Source: Paracoccaceae bacterium
Lineage (GTDB): Bacteria; Pseudomonadota; Alphaproteobacteria; Rhodobacterales; Rhodobacteraceae
Assembly: GCA_023263735.1 (NCBI GenBank)
Contig: JALQUQ010000177.1
Coordinates: 1 to 5,793 of the forward strand
Length of the DNA: 5,793 nucleotides
Direction: 5' to 3'
Positions 1 through 5,793 of this stretch are shown piece by piece. The first letter of the stretch is position 1. Each line of letters starts with the position of its first letter. The notes under the pieces were generated by a model. That model saw only the letters and a program-made list of their open reading frames with translations. It was not told the DNA's origin and did not search any database. The translations under genes and the position numbers were made by a program.

Positions 1-247
1 GGGCCTGCACGCACATCTCGAAACCCTTGTCGGTCTGGAAACCCTTGATGACCGGGGTCAGGAGCGAGATCAGCCCTTCGGCCGCCGCGTCGCCGGTCTT
101 GTGGGCGCGGTCGATGAGATAGGCGCACCAAACGGTCAGCGCGCGGGCGCCTTCGACAAAGCTCTTCTGGTCCATCAGGTTGCGGCGGATATCGGGGTGG
201 ACGATCAGTGGATCGGCAGGGCCATCGGGGTTTTCCACGCCGGTCAC
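1..247 (-). CDS. Acyl-CoA dehydrogenase, C-terminal internal fragment (broken, runs off left edge)
   Basis: The minus strand reads about 82 residues in one open frame. They include [37 protein letters not shown] and LLTPVIKGF, and end at GFEMCVQA at the window edge. This matches the C-terminal helical part of large (about 590-residue) acyl-CoA dehydrogenases of the FadE/DmdC-like type, flavoenzymes that oxidise acyl-CoA to enoyl-CoA. In that family the segment HPD(I/V)RR...EGARAL precedes TPVIKGF, and a QQ(V/I)YGGHGY motif should follow just beyond the edge. The FAD-binding N-terminal portion is missing: past about position 247 the same frame crosses antisense moaC and meets a stop at 317-319. 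The gene is therefore cut at its 5' side by the junction with moaC. An ATG at 304 on this strand lies inside moaC and is not a credible start. Substrate specificity cannot be told from this fragment. Confidence 0.85.
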   Translation of the reverse strand, partial: MTGVENPDGPADPLIVHPDIRRNLMDQKSFVEGARALTVWCAYLIDRAHKTGDAAAEGLISLLTPVIKGFQTDKGFEMCVQA

Positions 248-250
248 GGC
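239..250. other. Junction between antisense acyl-CoA dehydrogenase fragment and 5'-truncated moaC
   Basis: Acyl-CoA dehydrogenase similarity on the minus strand extends up to about 247. MoaC similarity on the plus strand begins at about 243 ([12 protein letters not shown]). The two alignments meet or overlap over a few bases in GCCGGTCACGGC, which is itself a small inverted repeat (GCCG-GTCA-CGGC). No insertion-sequence end, target duplication or recombinase site is visible. The exact breakpoint cannot be fixed without the parental sequences. It may be a real rearrangement or an assembly or amplification chimera. Confidence 0.75.
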
Positions 251-656
251 GCGGATTGCCGTCGCCCGGGGTTCGGTGGTGATGTCGCCCGAAACGCTGA
301 GCATGATCACCTCTGGTCAGGCCAAAAAGGGCGATGTGTTGGGCGTTGCCCGTCTGGCCGGGATCATGGGGGCGAAAAAGACCGCCGATCTGATCCCCCT
401 GTGCCACCCGCTACCGATCACCAAGGTTGCGCTGGAGCTGATCCCCGATCCCGAATTGCCGGGCATCATCGTCGAGGCGACGGTCAAGACCGGCGGGCAG
501 ACCGGGGTCGAGATGGAGGCGCTGACAGCCGTTTCCGTGGCCTGTCTGACGATTTACGACATGGTCAAGGCGGTTGAAAAATCAATGCGTATCGAAGGGA
601 TCAGGCTCGTGCTGAAAGACGGCGGCAAATCGGGCCGGTTCGAGGCATCTGAATGA
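243..656 (+). pseudogene. moaC: Cyclic pyranopterin monophosphate synthase MoaC, lacking its N-terminus
   Basis: MoaC converts 3',8-cyclo-7,8-dihydro-GTP (made by MoaA) to cyclic pyranopterin monophosphate, the first committed pterin of molybdenum cofactor synthesis, in the cytoplasm. From the valine at 243 the frame gives 137 residues. Adding 22 reproduces E. coli numbering, and every known active-site residue is then present: Lys51 (KKGD), His77 (LCHPL), Glu112 and Glu114 (GVEMEALT), Asp128 and Lys131 (IYDMVKAV). The missing part is the first 22 or so codons, which normally carry the start and a segment like HMVDVSDKA. Upstream sequence in this frame (open from 123, with a TTG at 180) is antisense acyl-CoA dehydrogenase and encodes nothing MoaC-like. 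The stop TGA overlaps the moeA ATG. Family identity is near certain. The pseudogene label depends on the junction being real; if it is chimeric, the genome has an intact moaC. Confidence 0.9.
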
Positions 657-1840
657 TTTCGGTGGCCGAAGCCCTTGGGCGCTCTTTGGCGCTGGTCAGC
701 CCGCTTGCGGTTGAAGAGGTGCCCCTGCGCCACGCTTTGGGGCGCTATATGCCCGAACCGGCGACCGCCACGCGCAACCAGCCGCCCTTTGATGCCTCGG
801 CCATGGATGGCTATGCTGTGCAGGGCAATCCGGCAGAGGGCGACAGCTTTACCGTGGTCGGTGAGGCCGGGGCCGGGCATGGCTGGGCCGGGACGCTGGG
901 CCCGAATGAGGCCTGTCGCATCTTTACCGGGGCCCCCCTGCCCGCAGGGGCCACCCGCGTCGTGATCCAGGAAGACGTGATCCGCAGCGGCGACCGCATC
1001 ACCTTGCGCCCGAATGCCGATGTGGGCCCGCATATTCGCCCCGCCGGGCAGGATTTCCGGGCAGGCGATCAGCTTTCGCCCCGGATGTTGACGGCGAATG
1101 ATCTGGCGCTGCTTGCGTCGATGAATATCCCCATGGTGCGCGTGACCCGTCGGCCTGTGGTTGCCATCATCGCCACCGGGGATGAACTGGTCATGCCGGG
1201 CGAGGTTCCGGGCCCCGATCAGATCATCGTTTCGAATTCCTTTGCCCTGATGGCGCTTTGTGAAAGCCTTGGGGCCAAGGTTCGCCTTTTGCCCATCGCC
1301 CGCGATAACGAAGCCAGTCTGCGCACCGTCTTTGGCCTTGCGGGTGATGCCGATTTGATCCTGACCACGGGCGGGGCCTCGGTCGGGGATCATGATCTGG
1401 TTGGCCAAGTCGCCATCGATCTGGGGATGGAGCAGAGCTTTTGGAAAATCGCGATGCGCCCCGGAAAACCGTTGATGGCGGGGCGTTTGGGGGGCCGCGC
1501 CATGCTGGGTCTGCCCGGAAATCCGGTGTCATCCATCGTTTGCGCCCATCTGTTCGCCCTGCCGATGATCCGCCGCATGCTGGGAATTGCGGCCGAAAAT
1601 GCGGGCCCCGCCCCCTTGCGCGCCCGCTTGACCGAGGCGATTGCCGCCAACGGACCCCGCACGCATTACATGCGGTCGTCCCTGACACCAACCGCCGACG
1701 GATTGCCCCTGATCACCCCCGACAAACGTCAGGACAGTTCACTTTTGTCGGTTCTGGCGCGTTCGGGTGCCCTGCTCATTCACCCCGCGAATGCCGAGGC
1801 CGTGCCCGCGGGAACCGTGGTTGACTATCTGCCGCTTTAG
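653..1840 (+). CDS. moeA: Molybdopterin molybdenumtransferase MoeA
   Basis: MoeA inserts molybdate into adenylylated molybdopterin, the last general step of molybdenum cofactor synthesis. The 395 residues are close to the usual length of about 400. A MoeA N-terminal region (about 5-160) carries [14 protein letters not shown], with the conserved Asp at 52, and IFTGAPLP (90-97). The MoCF-binding fold (about 167-310) carries TGDEL (175-179), [13 protein letters not shown] (238-250), [10 protein letters not shown] (268-277) and [10 protein letters not shown] (285-294). The C-terminal beta domain follows (about 318-392). The ATG overlaps the moaC stop as ATGA. A GAGG lies 7 bases upstream inside moaC, so the two genes are probably translationally coupled. 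No key motif is missing. The paralogue Glp is sometimes used as a name for this gene. Confidence 0.96.
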   Translation: MISVAEALGRSLALVSPLAVEEVPLRHALGRYMPEPATATRNQPPFDASAMDGYAVQGNPAEGDSFTVVGEAGAGHGWAGTLGPNEACRIFTGAPLPAGATRVVIQEDVIRSGDRITLRPNADVGPHIRPAGQDFRAGDQLSPRMLTANDLALLASMNIPMVRVTRRPVVAIIATGDELVMPGEVPGPDQIIVSNSFALMALCESLGAKVRLLPIARDNEASLRTVFGLAGDADLILTTGGASVGDHDLVGQVAIDLGMEQSFWKIAMRPGKPLMAGRLGGRAMLGLPGNPVSSIVCAHLFALPMIRRMLGIAAENAGPAPLRARLTEAIAANGPRTHYMRSSLTPTADGLPLITPDKRQDSSLLSVLARSGALLIHPANAEAVPAGTVVDYLPL

Positions 1841-1842
1841 CC

Positions 1843-1858
1843 ACCGAATCGGTTTTTT
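1843..1858 (+). terminator. Possible weak intrinsic terminator after moeA
   Basis: Three bases after the moeA stop, ACCG-AAT-CGGT can form a 4-bp stem with a 3-base loop, and it runs into six consecutive T residues (1853-1858). Position and T-run fit a terminator separating moeA from the lexA promoter. The stem is very short, so termination may be weak or absent. Confidence 0.3.
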
Positions 1859-1859
1859 C

Positions 1860-1903
1860 TTGACACAAAACGGGAACACGTGCAGAACATCGTGTTAACG
1901 AAC
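1860..1903 (+). promoter_or_regulatory. lexA promoter region
   Basis: A perfect TTGACA -35 hexamer lies at 1860-1865. A -10 element 17-19 bases downstream would fall at about 1883-1890 (CAGAAC/AGAACA/GAACAT), which matches TATAAT poorly. The SOS box lies between and over these positions, as expected for a promoter that LexA occludes. The transcription start is not determined. The -35 call is firm as a sequence match; the -10 is inference. Confidence 0.6.
1874..1888 (+). promoter_or_regulatory. SOS box (LexA operator), alphaproteobacterial type
   Basis: GAACACGTGCAGAAC is an exact GAAC-N7-GAAC direct repeat, the LexA-binding motif established for alphaproteobacteria such as Rhodobacter (written GTTC-N7-GTTC on the other strand). 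It sits 31 bases upstream of the lexA ATG and just downstream of a TTGACA. This indicates lexA autorepression, released when RecA filaments trigger LexA self-cleavage. Confidence 0.9.
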
Positions 1904-1919
1904 CAACCCGGAGTGTCTG

Positions 1920-2612
1920 ATGCTGACCCGCAAGCAACTGGAACTGCTGGATTTCATCAAGTCCCGGATGGACAAGGACGGCGTGCCGCCGTCTTTCGAT
2001 GAAATGAAGGAGGCGTTGGATCTGCGCTCCAAATCCGGCATCCATCGTTTGATCACCGCATTGGAAGAGCGGGGGTTCATCCGCCGTCTGGCCCATCGGG
2101 CGCGGGCGCTGGAAATCATCAAACTTCCCGAGGCGATGGAGGGCAAGAGCTTTACCCCCCGGGTGATCGAAGGGGATCGCCCCGCCGCGCCGCCGCCACG
2201 GGCCGCGATGAATGTGACCCCCGTCCATGCCTTGGAACTTCCTGTCATGGGCCGGATTGCGGCCGGCGTTCCGATTGAGGCGATCAGCGAAGTGTCGCAT
2301 CACATCGCCGTTCCGGGGTCGATGCTGTCGGGGCGCGGCAACCACTATGCGCTGGAGGTCAAGGGCGACTCGATGATCGAGGCCGGGATCAATGATGGCG
2401 ATATCGTTGTGATCCGCGAACAAATGACGGCCGAAAATGGCGATATCGTCGTGGCTTTGGTTGATGGGCTTGAGGCGACGTTAAAGCGGTTCCGGCGCAA
2501 GAACGGCATGATCGCGCTGGAGGCGGCCAACCCCGCCTATGAAACCCGGGTGTTCCCCGATCATCTGGTCAAGGTGCAGGGGCGTCTGGTCGGGTTGATC
2601 CGGTCTTATTGA
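1920..2612 (+). CDS. lexA: LexA repressor (SOS response transcriptional repressor, self-cleaving)
   Basis: LexA represses DNA-damage genes. Activated RecA stimulates it to cut itself. The 230 residues hold an N-terminal winged helix-turn-helix DNA-binding domain (about 1-66: [34 protein letters not shown]). A linker rich in Pro and Ala (PAAPPPRAA, about 88-96) follows. The C-terminal S24 peptidase domain starts at about 105. The scissile Ala115-Gly116 is in [10 protein letters not shown], the catalytic Ser151 is in KGDSM and Lys188 is in ATLKR. The 37-residue Ser-Lys spacing equals that of E. coli LexA (119/156). CGGAG at 1909-1913 lies 6 bases before the ATG. An exact SOS box upstream shows autoregulation. 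The 3' end overlaps comEC tail to tail. Length is typical of alphaproteobacterial LexA, which has a longer linker than the 202-residue E. coli protein. Confidence 0.97.
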   Translation: MLTRKQLELLDFIKSRMDKDGVPPSFDEMKEALDLRSKSGIHRLITALEERGFIRRLAHRARALEIIKLPEAMEGKSFTPRVIEGDRPAAPPPRAAMNVTPVHALELPVMGRIAAGVPIEAISEVSHHIAVPGSMLSGRGNHYALEVKGDSMIEAGINDGDIVVIREQMTAENGDIVVALVDGLEATLKRFRRKNGMIALEAANPAYETRVFPDHLVKVQGRLVGLIRSY

Positions 2613-4753
2613 CCACCGGGCTGCACCCCAGCGGCCAACCGTGTTGCCCCCCGGGCGCGCAAGACGCCGGTCAGGGGGGCTGCCGATTTGCTGGGGATCG
2701 CCCACGCCCGGCCGCTGGGGGCATTTGGCACGATCTGCAGGCCCGTTGCATCGCCCATCAGATACAGCGCCACCCCACCACTGGCCGCCAACCGGGTTTC
2801 GTCAAACACCGTGCAGCCTGCGGGCGGGTCGGGGATTGGCGCAGAAACCACCACCAGATCATAGGTTTGGCAGGCGGCGGCGATCTTTTCCGCCGCACCT
2901 TTCCCTTTCAGGGCAAGCCCGGTCAGGGGGCCGATGCGAAACCGCCGCTCGCCCATGGGCCCGACAAAGCCCGCGCGCTCGGCGGCCACGGCCTGTGGCG
3001 CCAGATCGCCGTCATTTTCCAGCCAAGCCCGCGCCTCAAACCCATTTCCCCGGGGGGCCGACAGGGCCCGCTCCCCCTTCCAAATGACCCCCACAAGGCC
3101 ACCATCGGCCGAAATCAGGGCAACAGGGCGTGGCGATGTGACCCAGACCGCGACGCCCAACGCCATGGCTGGCACCGACAGGGCGCGCAGCGCCCCCGGC
3201 ATCAGGATCAGCCACGTCCCCCCCAAGGTGATCAGAACCAAGGCAAAAGGCCCGGGCGCCGGAATGGCCGTGACCGACCCCGACCAGCCCGAAACCCAAT
3301 GCGCCACGAACAAAATCCATGCCGCACCCCGCTCCATCACCCACAGCGGCAGGGCCTGCAGGCCGAAAAGCCCCGCCAGCGCCGCAATCGCCCCCGCCGG
3401 CATGACGACCGCCCCCATCACGGGCACCGTCAGCAGATTGGCGATCAGCCCGTATTCGGCAAACCGGTTGAAATGCGCCGCCGCATAGGGCGCCGTGGCA
3501 AAACCGCCGATCAGGCTGGAGGCGATCAGCATGACCAGCGCCACCCCCCATATCGGCAATCGCCGCCGCATCGCCCCCCGTTCCATCGCGCGAAAGCCCG
3601 CCACCAGCGCCGCCGTGGCGGCAAAAGACATCTGAAATCCCGGCTCCAGCAGACTTTCGGGAAAGACCAACAGCAGCAACGCGCCCGACAGCGCCAGACT
3701 GCGCAGGCTGATCGCGCGCCGGTCGAGCAGGATCGCCCCCAGAAACACGCTTACTGTCAGAAACGCCCGCTCGGTCGCGACGTTCGAGCCGGACAGCGCA
3801 AGATAGAACGCGGCCACCCCGAACGAGGCGACAGCCGCCACCTTTTTGGTATTCACCCGCAAAGCCACCCACGGGATCAACGCCAAACCATTGCGGAACA
3901 TGGCGAACACAAAGCTGATCAGAAAGGCAAGGTTCATCCCCGAAATGGCCAGCAAATGCGCAAGCGAGGAATCGCGCAGGTCTTGGACCGTGGATTGCGC
4001 GATCCCCGACCGGTCGCCGGTCATGGCCCCAGCCGCAAAGGCCCCGGCCTGACTGGGCATGGCCGCCATCATCGATTGGGACAGGTGGCTGCGCAGGCGG
4101 TCGATCCCGCGTTGATATCCCTGCGGCTCTTCCCACAACACGGGGGGGATCGTCGTATAGCCAAGCGCCCCGAGCCCATCGAAAAAGGCCATGCGGCGAA
4201 AGTCGAATCCCCCCGGCTCGGTCGGGCCTTGGGGGGCGGACAGATGGGCGGTGAACAACACCACCTGCCCCGCTGCCGGAAGATGGCCCGCGATCTTTGA
4301 CCGCAATGAGATCCGCACCCGATCAGGGGTGCGCGCGGCGGGCACCCGGTCCAGCCGCACCTGATCAAGCGTGACGCGCAAGGCATCGGTTTGACTGCGA
4401 TCAAGGTCGACCACCCGGCCAATGACCGGGCCATAATACCGGAAATCAATCACCGGCGCCTCGACCACCCAAAGCCGAAGACCGCAGGCCAGAAACCCGG
4501 CGATCACACATAAAAGGGCGGACAGCGGCACCTGCGCGCGTTCGGGCCCCCAAAGCCGCAGCCCCAGCGACACCACGAAAAGCCCGCCGAGCAGGGCGTA
4601 GTGGAGGGGCGGCGGATCGTTGGGCAACTGGAACCAGATCCAGACGCCACACCCGATCAACACGGCCCCCCATGGGAAAAGTTCGGCCCGGGTCGGCTGG
4701 GACCACCCCTCCCGCCCAAAAAACCGCCAGAGACCCAACAATCCGACGGCCAC
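2606..4753 (-). CDS. comEC: ComEC/Rec2-family DNA internalisation protein
   Basis: This is a polytopic inner-membrane protein of the family that carries single-stranded DNA into the cytoplasm during transformation. With the GTG start at 4753 it has 715 residues. Order: N-terminal hydrophobic helices (about 25-100); a soluble OB-fold-like DUF4131 region (about 105-210); then the Competence domain (about 225-525) with TGDRSGI (245-251), HLLAISGMN (266-274), EPGFQMSF (370-377) and [11 protein letters not shown] (421-431), plus many membrane segments. A soluble C-terminal tail (about 540-715) follows. The tail lacks the LDVGQGD motif and the metal-binding histidine motif of the beta-lactamase-like domain found in Bacillus-type ComEC. 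The frame is also open to a TTG at 4792. GTG is preferred because AGGA lies 6 bases before it. The gene is convergent with lexA (7-base overlap) and divergent from gltX. Family identity is firm; a transformation role in this organism is inferred. Confidence 0.92.
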   Translation of the reverse strand: MAVGLLGLWRFFGREGWSQPTRAELFPWGAVLIGCGVWIWFQLPNDPPPLHYALLGGLFVVSLGLRLWGPERAQVPLSALLCVIAGFLACGLRLWVVEAPVIDFRYYGPVIGRVVDLDRSQTDALRVTLDQVRLDRVPAARTPDRVRISLRSKIAGHLPAAGQVVLFTAHLSAPQGPTEPGGFDFRRMAFFDGLGALGYTTIPPVLWEEPQGYQRGIDRLRSHLSQSMMAAMPSQAGAFAAGAMTGDRSGIAQSTVQDLRDSSLAHLLAISGMNLAFLISFVFAMFRNGLALIPWVALRVNTKKVAAVASFGVAAFYLALSGSNVATERAFLTVSVFLGAILLDRRAISLRSLALSGALLLLVFPESLLEPGFQMSFAATAALVAGFRAMERGAMRRRLPIWGVALVMLIASSLIGGFATAPYAAAHFNRFAEYGLIANLLTVPVMGAVVMPAGAIAALAGLFGLQALPLWVMERGAAWILFVAHWVSGWSGSVTAIPAPGPFALVLITLGGTWLILMPGALRALSVPAMALGVAVWVTSPRPVALISADGGLVGVIWKGERALSAPRGNGFEARAWLENDGDLAPQAVAAERAGFVGPMGERRFRIGPLTGLALKGKGAAEKIAAACQTYDLVVVSAPIPDPPAGCTVFDETRLAASGGVALYLMGDATGLQIVPNAPSGRAWAIPSKSAAPLTGVLRARGATRLAAGVQPGGQ

Positions 4754-4770
4754 CTTGTTTCCTGCTCCCT
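4754..4770 (-). promoter_or_regulatory. Ribosome binding site that decides the comEC start
   Basis: On the minus strand AGGGAG (4770-4765) and AGGA (4763-4760) precede the GTG at 4753-4751, with AGGA spaced 6 bases from it. The upstream in-frame TTG (4792-4790) has no comparable purine-rich site, so GTG is the more likely start. A shift of 13 residues is the only consequence. Confidence 0.6.
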
Positions 4771-4831
4771 CAGGCCCTAGAACTCGCCTCAAACATCCGT
4801 TGATATGGTTTCCGAAAGGTTAATCGCCCCG
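4754..4831. promoter_or_regulatory. Divergent comEC-gltX intergenic region
   Basis: These 78 bases must hold the promoters of both divergent genes unless one lies within the neighbouring coding sequence. A tentative plus-strand promoter for gltX is TTGTTT (4755-4760), 17 bases, TAGAAC (4778-4783). Each hexamer is only a partial match to the consensus. No convincing minus-strand promoter stands out. A near-match to the SOS box (GAAC-N7-AAAC, 4780-4794) also lies here. AAAGGT at 4815-4820 is a possible gltX ribosome binding site. Confidence 0.35.
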
Positions 4832-5793
4832 ATGACTCAGATCGTCACCCGCTTTGCCCCCTCGCCCACCGGTTATTTGCACATCGGTGGGGCGCGAACC
4901 GCTTTGTTCAACTGGCTGTTCGCCCGTGGGCGTGGCGGGAAATTCCTGTTGCGCATCGAGGATACCGACCGCGAACGGTCAACGCCTGCGGCGACCGAGG
5001 CGATCTTGCAAGGGTTGCGGTGGTTGGGGCTGGATTGGGACGGCGACGCCATCAGCCAGTTTGAACGCAAGGACCGCCATGCCGAAGTGGCGCATGAAAT
5101 GCTGTCGCGCGGCACCGCCTACAAATGCTTTTCCACCCAAGAGGAAATCGCCGCCTTTCGGGCCGAACAGGAAGCCAAGGGCGCAAGCTATGCGGTGTTT
5201 CAAAGCCCGTGGCGCGATGTTGATGCGGCCAACCACCCCGATGCGCCCTATGTCATCCGCATGAAAGCCCCCCGCGATGGCGAAACGGTCATCGACGATC
5301 AGGTTCAGGGCAAGGTGACGGTGCGCAACGACCAGTTGGATGACATGATCGTTTTGCGGTCTGACGGGACGCCCACCTATATGCTGGCCGTGGTGGTCGA
5401 TGACCATGACATGGGCGTGACCCATGTGATCCGGGGCGATGACCACCTGAACAACGCGGCCCGCCAGCAAATGGTCTATGACGCCATGGGCTGGCAGATT
5501 CCGGTCTGGGCGCATATTCCGCTGATCCATGGGCCCGATGGCAAAAAGCTGTCCAAACGTCACGGCGCAACCGCTGTTGGCGATTATCAGGCCCAGGGCT
5601 ACCCGGCCTCGGGGATGCGGAACTATCTGACCCGCCTTGGCTGGGCCCGGGGCGATGCGGAAACCTTTACCACCGAAGAGGCGCTGACGATGTTCGGGCT
5701 GGAGGGAATTGGCCGCAGCCCGGCCCGTCTGGATTTCAAGAAATTGGAATCGACCTGCGGCTGGCACATTGCCCGCACCGACGATGCTGCATT
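4832..5793 (+). CDS. gltX: Glutamyl-tRNA synthetase, N-terminal 320 residues (runs off right edge)
   Basis: GltX is a class I aminoacyl-tRNA synthetase that joins glutamate to its tRNA in the cytoplasm. The visible 320 residues cover the Rossmann catalytic domain and the start of the tRNA-binding region. Seen motifs: [14 protein letters not shown] (7-20) with the HIGH-type signature HIGG at 17-20; [12 protein letters not shown] (39-50); [17 protein letters not shown] (190-206); and the KMSKS-type KLSKR (239-243) followed by HG. A full enzyme has about 440-480 residues, so the anticodon-binding part lies outside. ATG 4832 is chosen because it puts the conserved RFAPSPTG at residue 7. An in-frame ATG at 4805 would add nine residues without a good ribosome binding site. 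AAAGGT at 4815-4820 is 11 bases upstream, slightly far. In related genomes gltA often follows. Confidence 0.96.
   Translation, partial: MTQIVTRFAPSPTGYLHIGGARTALFNWLFARGRGGKFLLRIEDTDRERSTPAATEAILQGLRWLGLDWDGDAISQFERKDRHAEVAHEMLSRGTAYKCFSTQEEIAAFRAEQEAKGASYAVFQSPWRDVDAANHPDAPYVIRMKAPRDGETVIDDQVQGKVTVRNDQLDDMIVLRSDGTPTYMLAVVVDDHDMGVTHVIRGDDHLNNAARQQMVYDAMGWQIPVWAHIPLIHGPDGKKLSKRHGATAVGDYQAQGYPASGMRNYLTRLGWARGDAETFTTEEALTMFGLEGIGRSPARLDFKKLESTCGWHIARTDDAA

Noticed and set aside
180..656. A 158-residue open frame starting at TTG 180 and reading into MoaC
   Set aside because: Only the part from about 243 resembles MoaC. The first 21 codons are the antisense of the acyl-CoA dehydrogenase and replace the expected N-terminus, so this is a chimeric frame, not a natural start.
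554..1408. Long minus-strand open frame (284 codons) opposite moeA
   Set aside because: It is a shadow of moeA in GC-rich DNA. It has Gly/His/Arg/Asp-rich composition and no recognisable domain, while moeA on the other strand has every family motif.
2595..2660. Bidirectional terminator between lexA and comEC
   Set aside because: The genes overlap and no stem followed by a T-run is visible around the two stops.
3036..4136. Minus-strand 366-codon frame inside comEC
   Set aside because: It is an out-of-frame Gly-rich shadow of the comEC coding sequence on the same strand.
2609..4300. Very long plus-strand open frame (563 codons) opposite comEC
   Set aside because: Its low-complexity Arg/Gln/His/Pro-rich translation is typical of antisense frames in GC-rich genes. 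ComEC motifs on the minus strand are unambiguous.
4754..4792. TTG at 4792 as the comEC start
   Set aside because: It has no good ribosome binding site, and the extra 13 residues look like non-coding spacer. The GTG at 4753 has a well-spaced AGGA.
4805..4831. In-frame ATG at 4805 as the gltX start
   Set aside because: It would add nine residues before a start that already fits the family (RFAPSPTG near residue 7), and no clear ribosome binding site precedes it.
4979..5767. Minus-strand 262-codon frame opposite gltX
   Set aside because: It is the antisense shadow of gltX. The plus strand encodes the complete GluRS catalytic motifs through this whole interval.

Overview
The window is GC-rich chromosomal DNA. 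It looks like an alphaproteobacterium of the Rhodobacteraceae (Rhodobacter/Roseobacter) type, for three reasons. The order moaC-moeA-lexA-comEC-gltX is a familiar block in that family. LexA has the alphaproteobacterial form, with an exact GAAC-N7-GAAC SOS box in front of it. The ComEC and GluRS sequences resemble those of that family. This placement rests on recognition, not on a database search.

Layout. Positions 1-247, minus strand: an internal C-terminal piece of an acyl-CoA dehydrogenase, running off the left edge and cut at about 240-250. Positions 243-656, plus: moaC lacking its first 22 or so codons. Positions 653-1840, plus: moeA, overlapping the moaC stop as ATGA. Positions 1841-1919: a short spacer with a weak possible terminator and the lexA promoter and SOS box. 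Positions 1920-2612, plus: lexA, complete. Positions 2606-4753, minus: comEC, convergent with lexA and overlapping it by 7 bases. Positions 4754-4831: a short divergent spacer. Positions 4832-5793, plus: gltX (glutamyl-tRNA synthetase), first 320 residues, running off the right edge. No stretch above 300 bases lacks a gene. I see no tRNA, rRNA, CRISPR array or insertion sequence.

How the genes work together. MoaC and MoeA are an early and a late step of molybdenum cofactor synthesis and are translationally coupled. LexA is the self-cleaving SOS repressor and very probably represses itself through the box at 1874-1888. ComEC is the inner-membrane channel for DNA uptake, and GltX charges tRNA with glutamate. 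Most of this is ordinary core-genome content.

The most unusual feature is the junction at about 239-250, where an antisense acyl-CoA dehydrogenase fragment replaces the start of moaC (and presumably the trpC usually found upstream). It is either a real rearrangement that breaks both genes or a chimeric join made during amplification or assembly. The sequence alone cannot decide, but the artefact is at least as likely. I found no convincing previously undescribed system.
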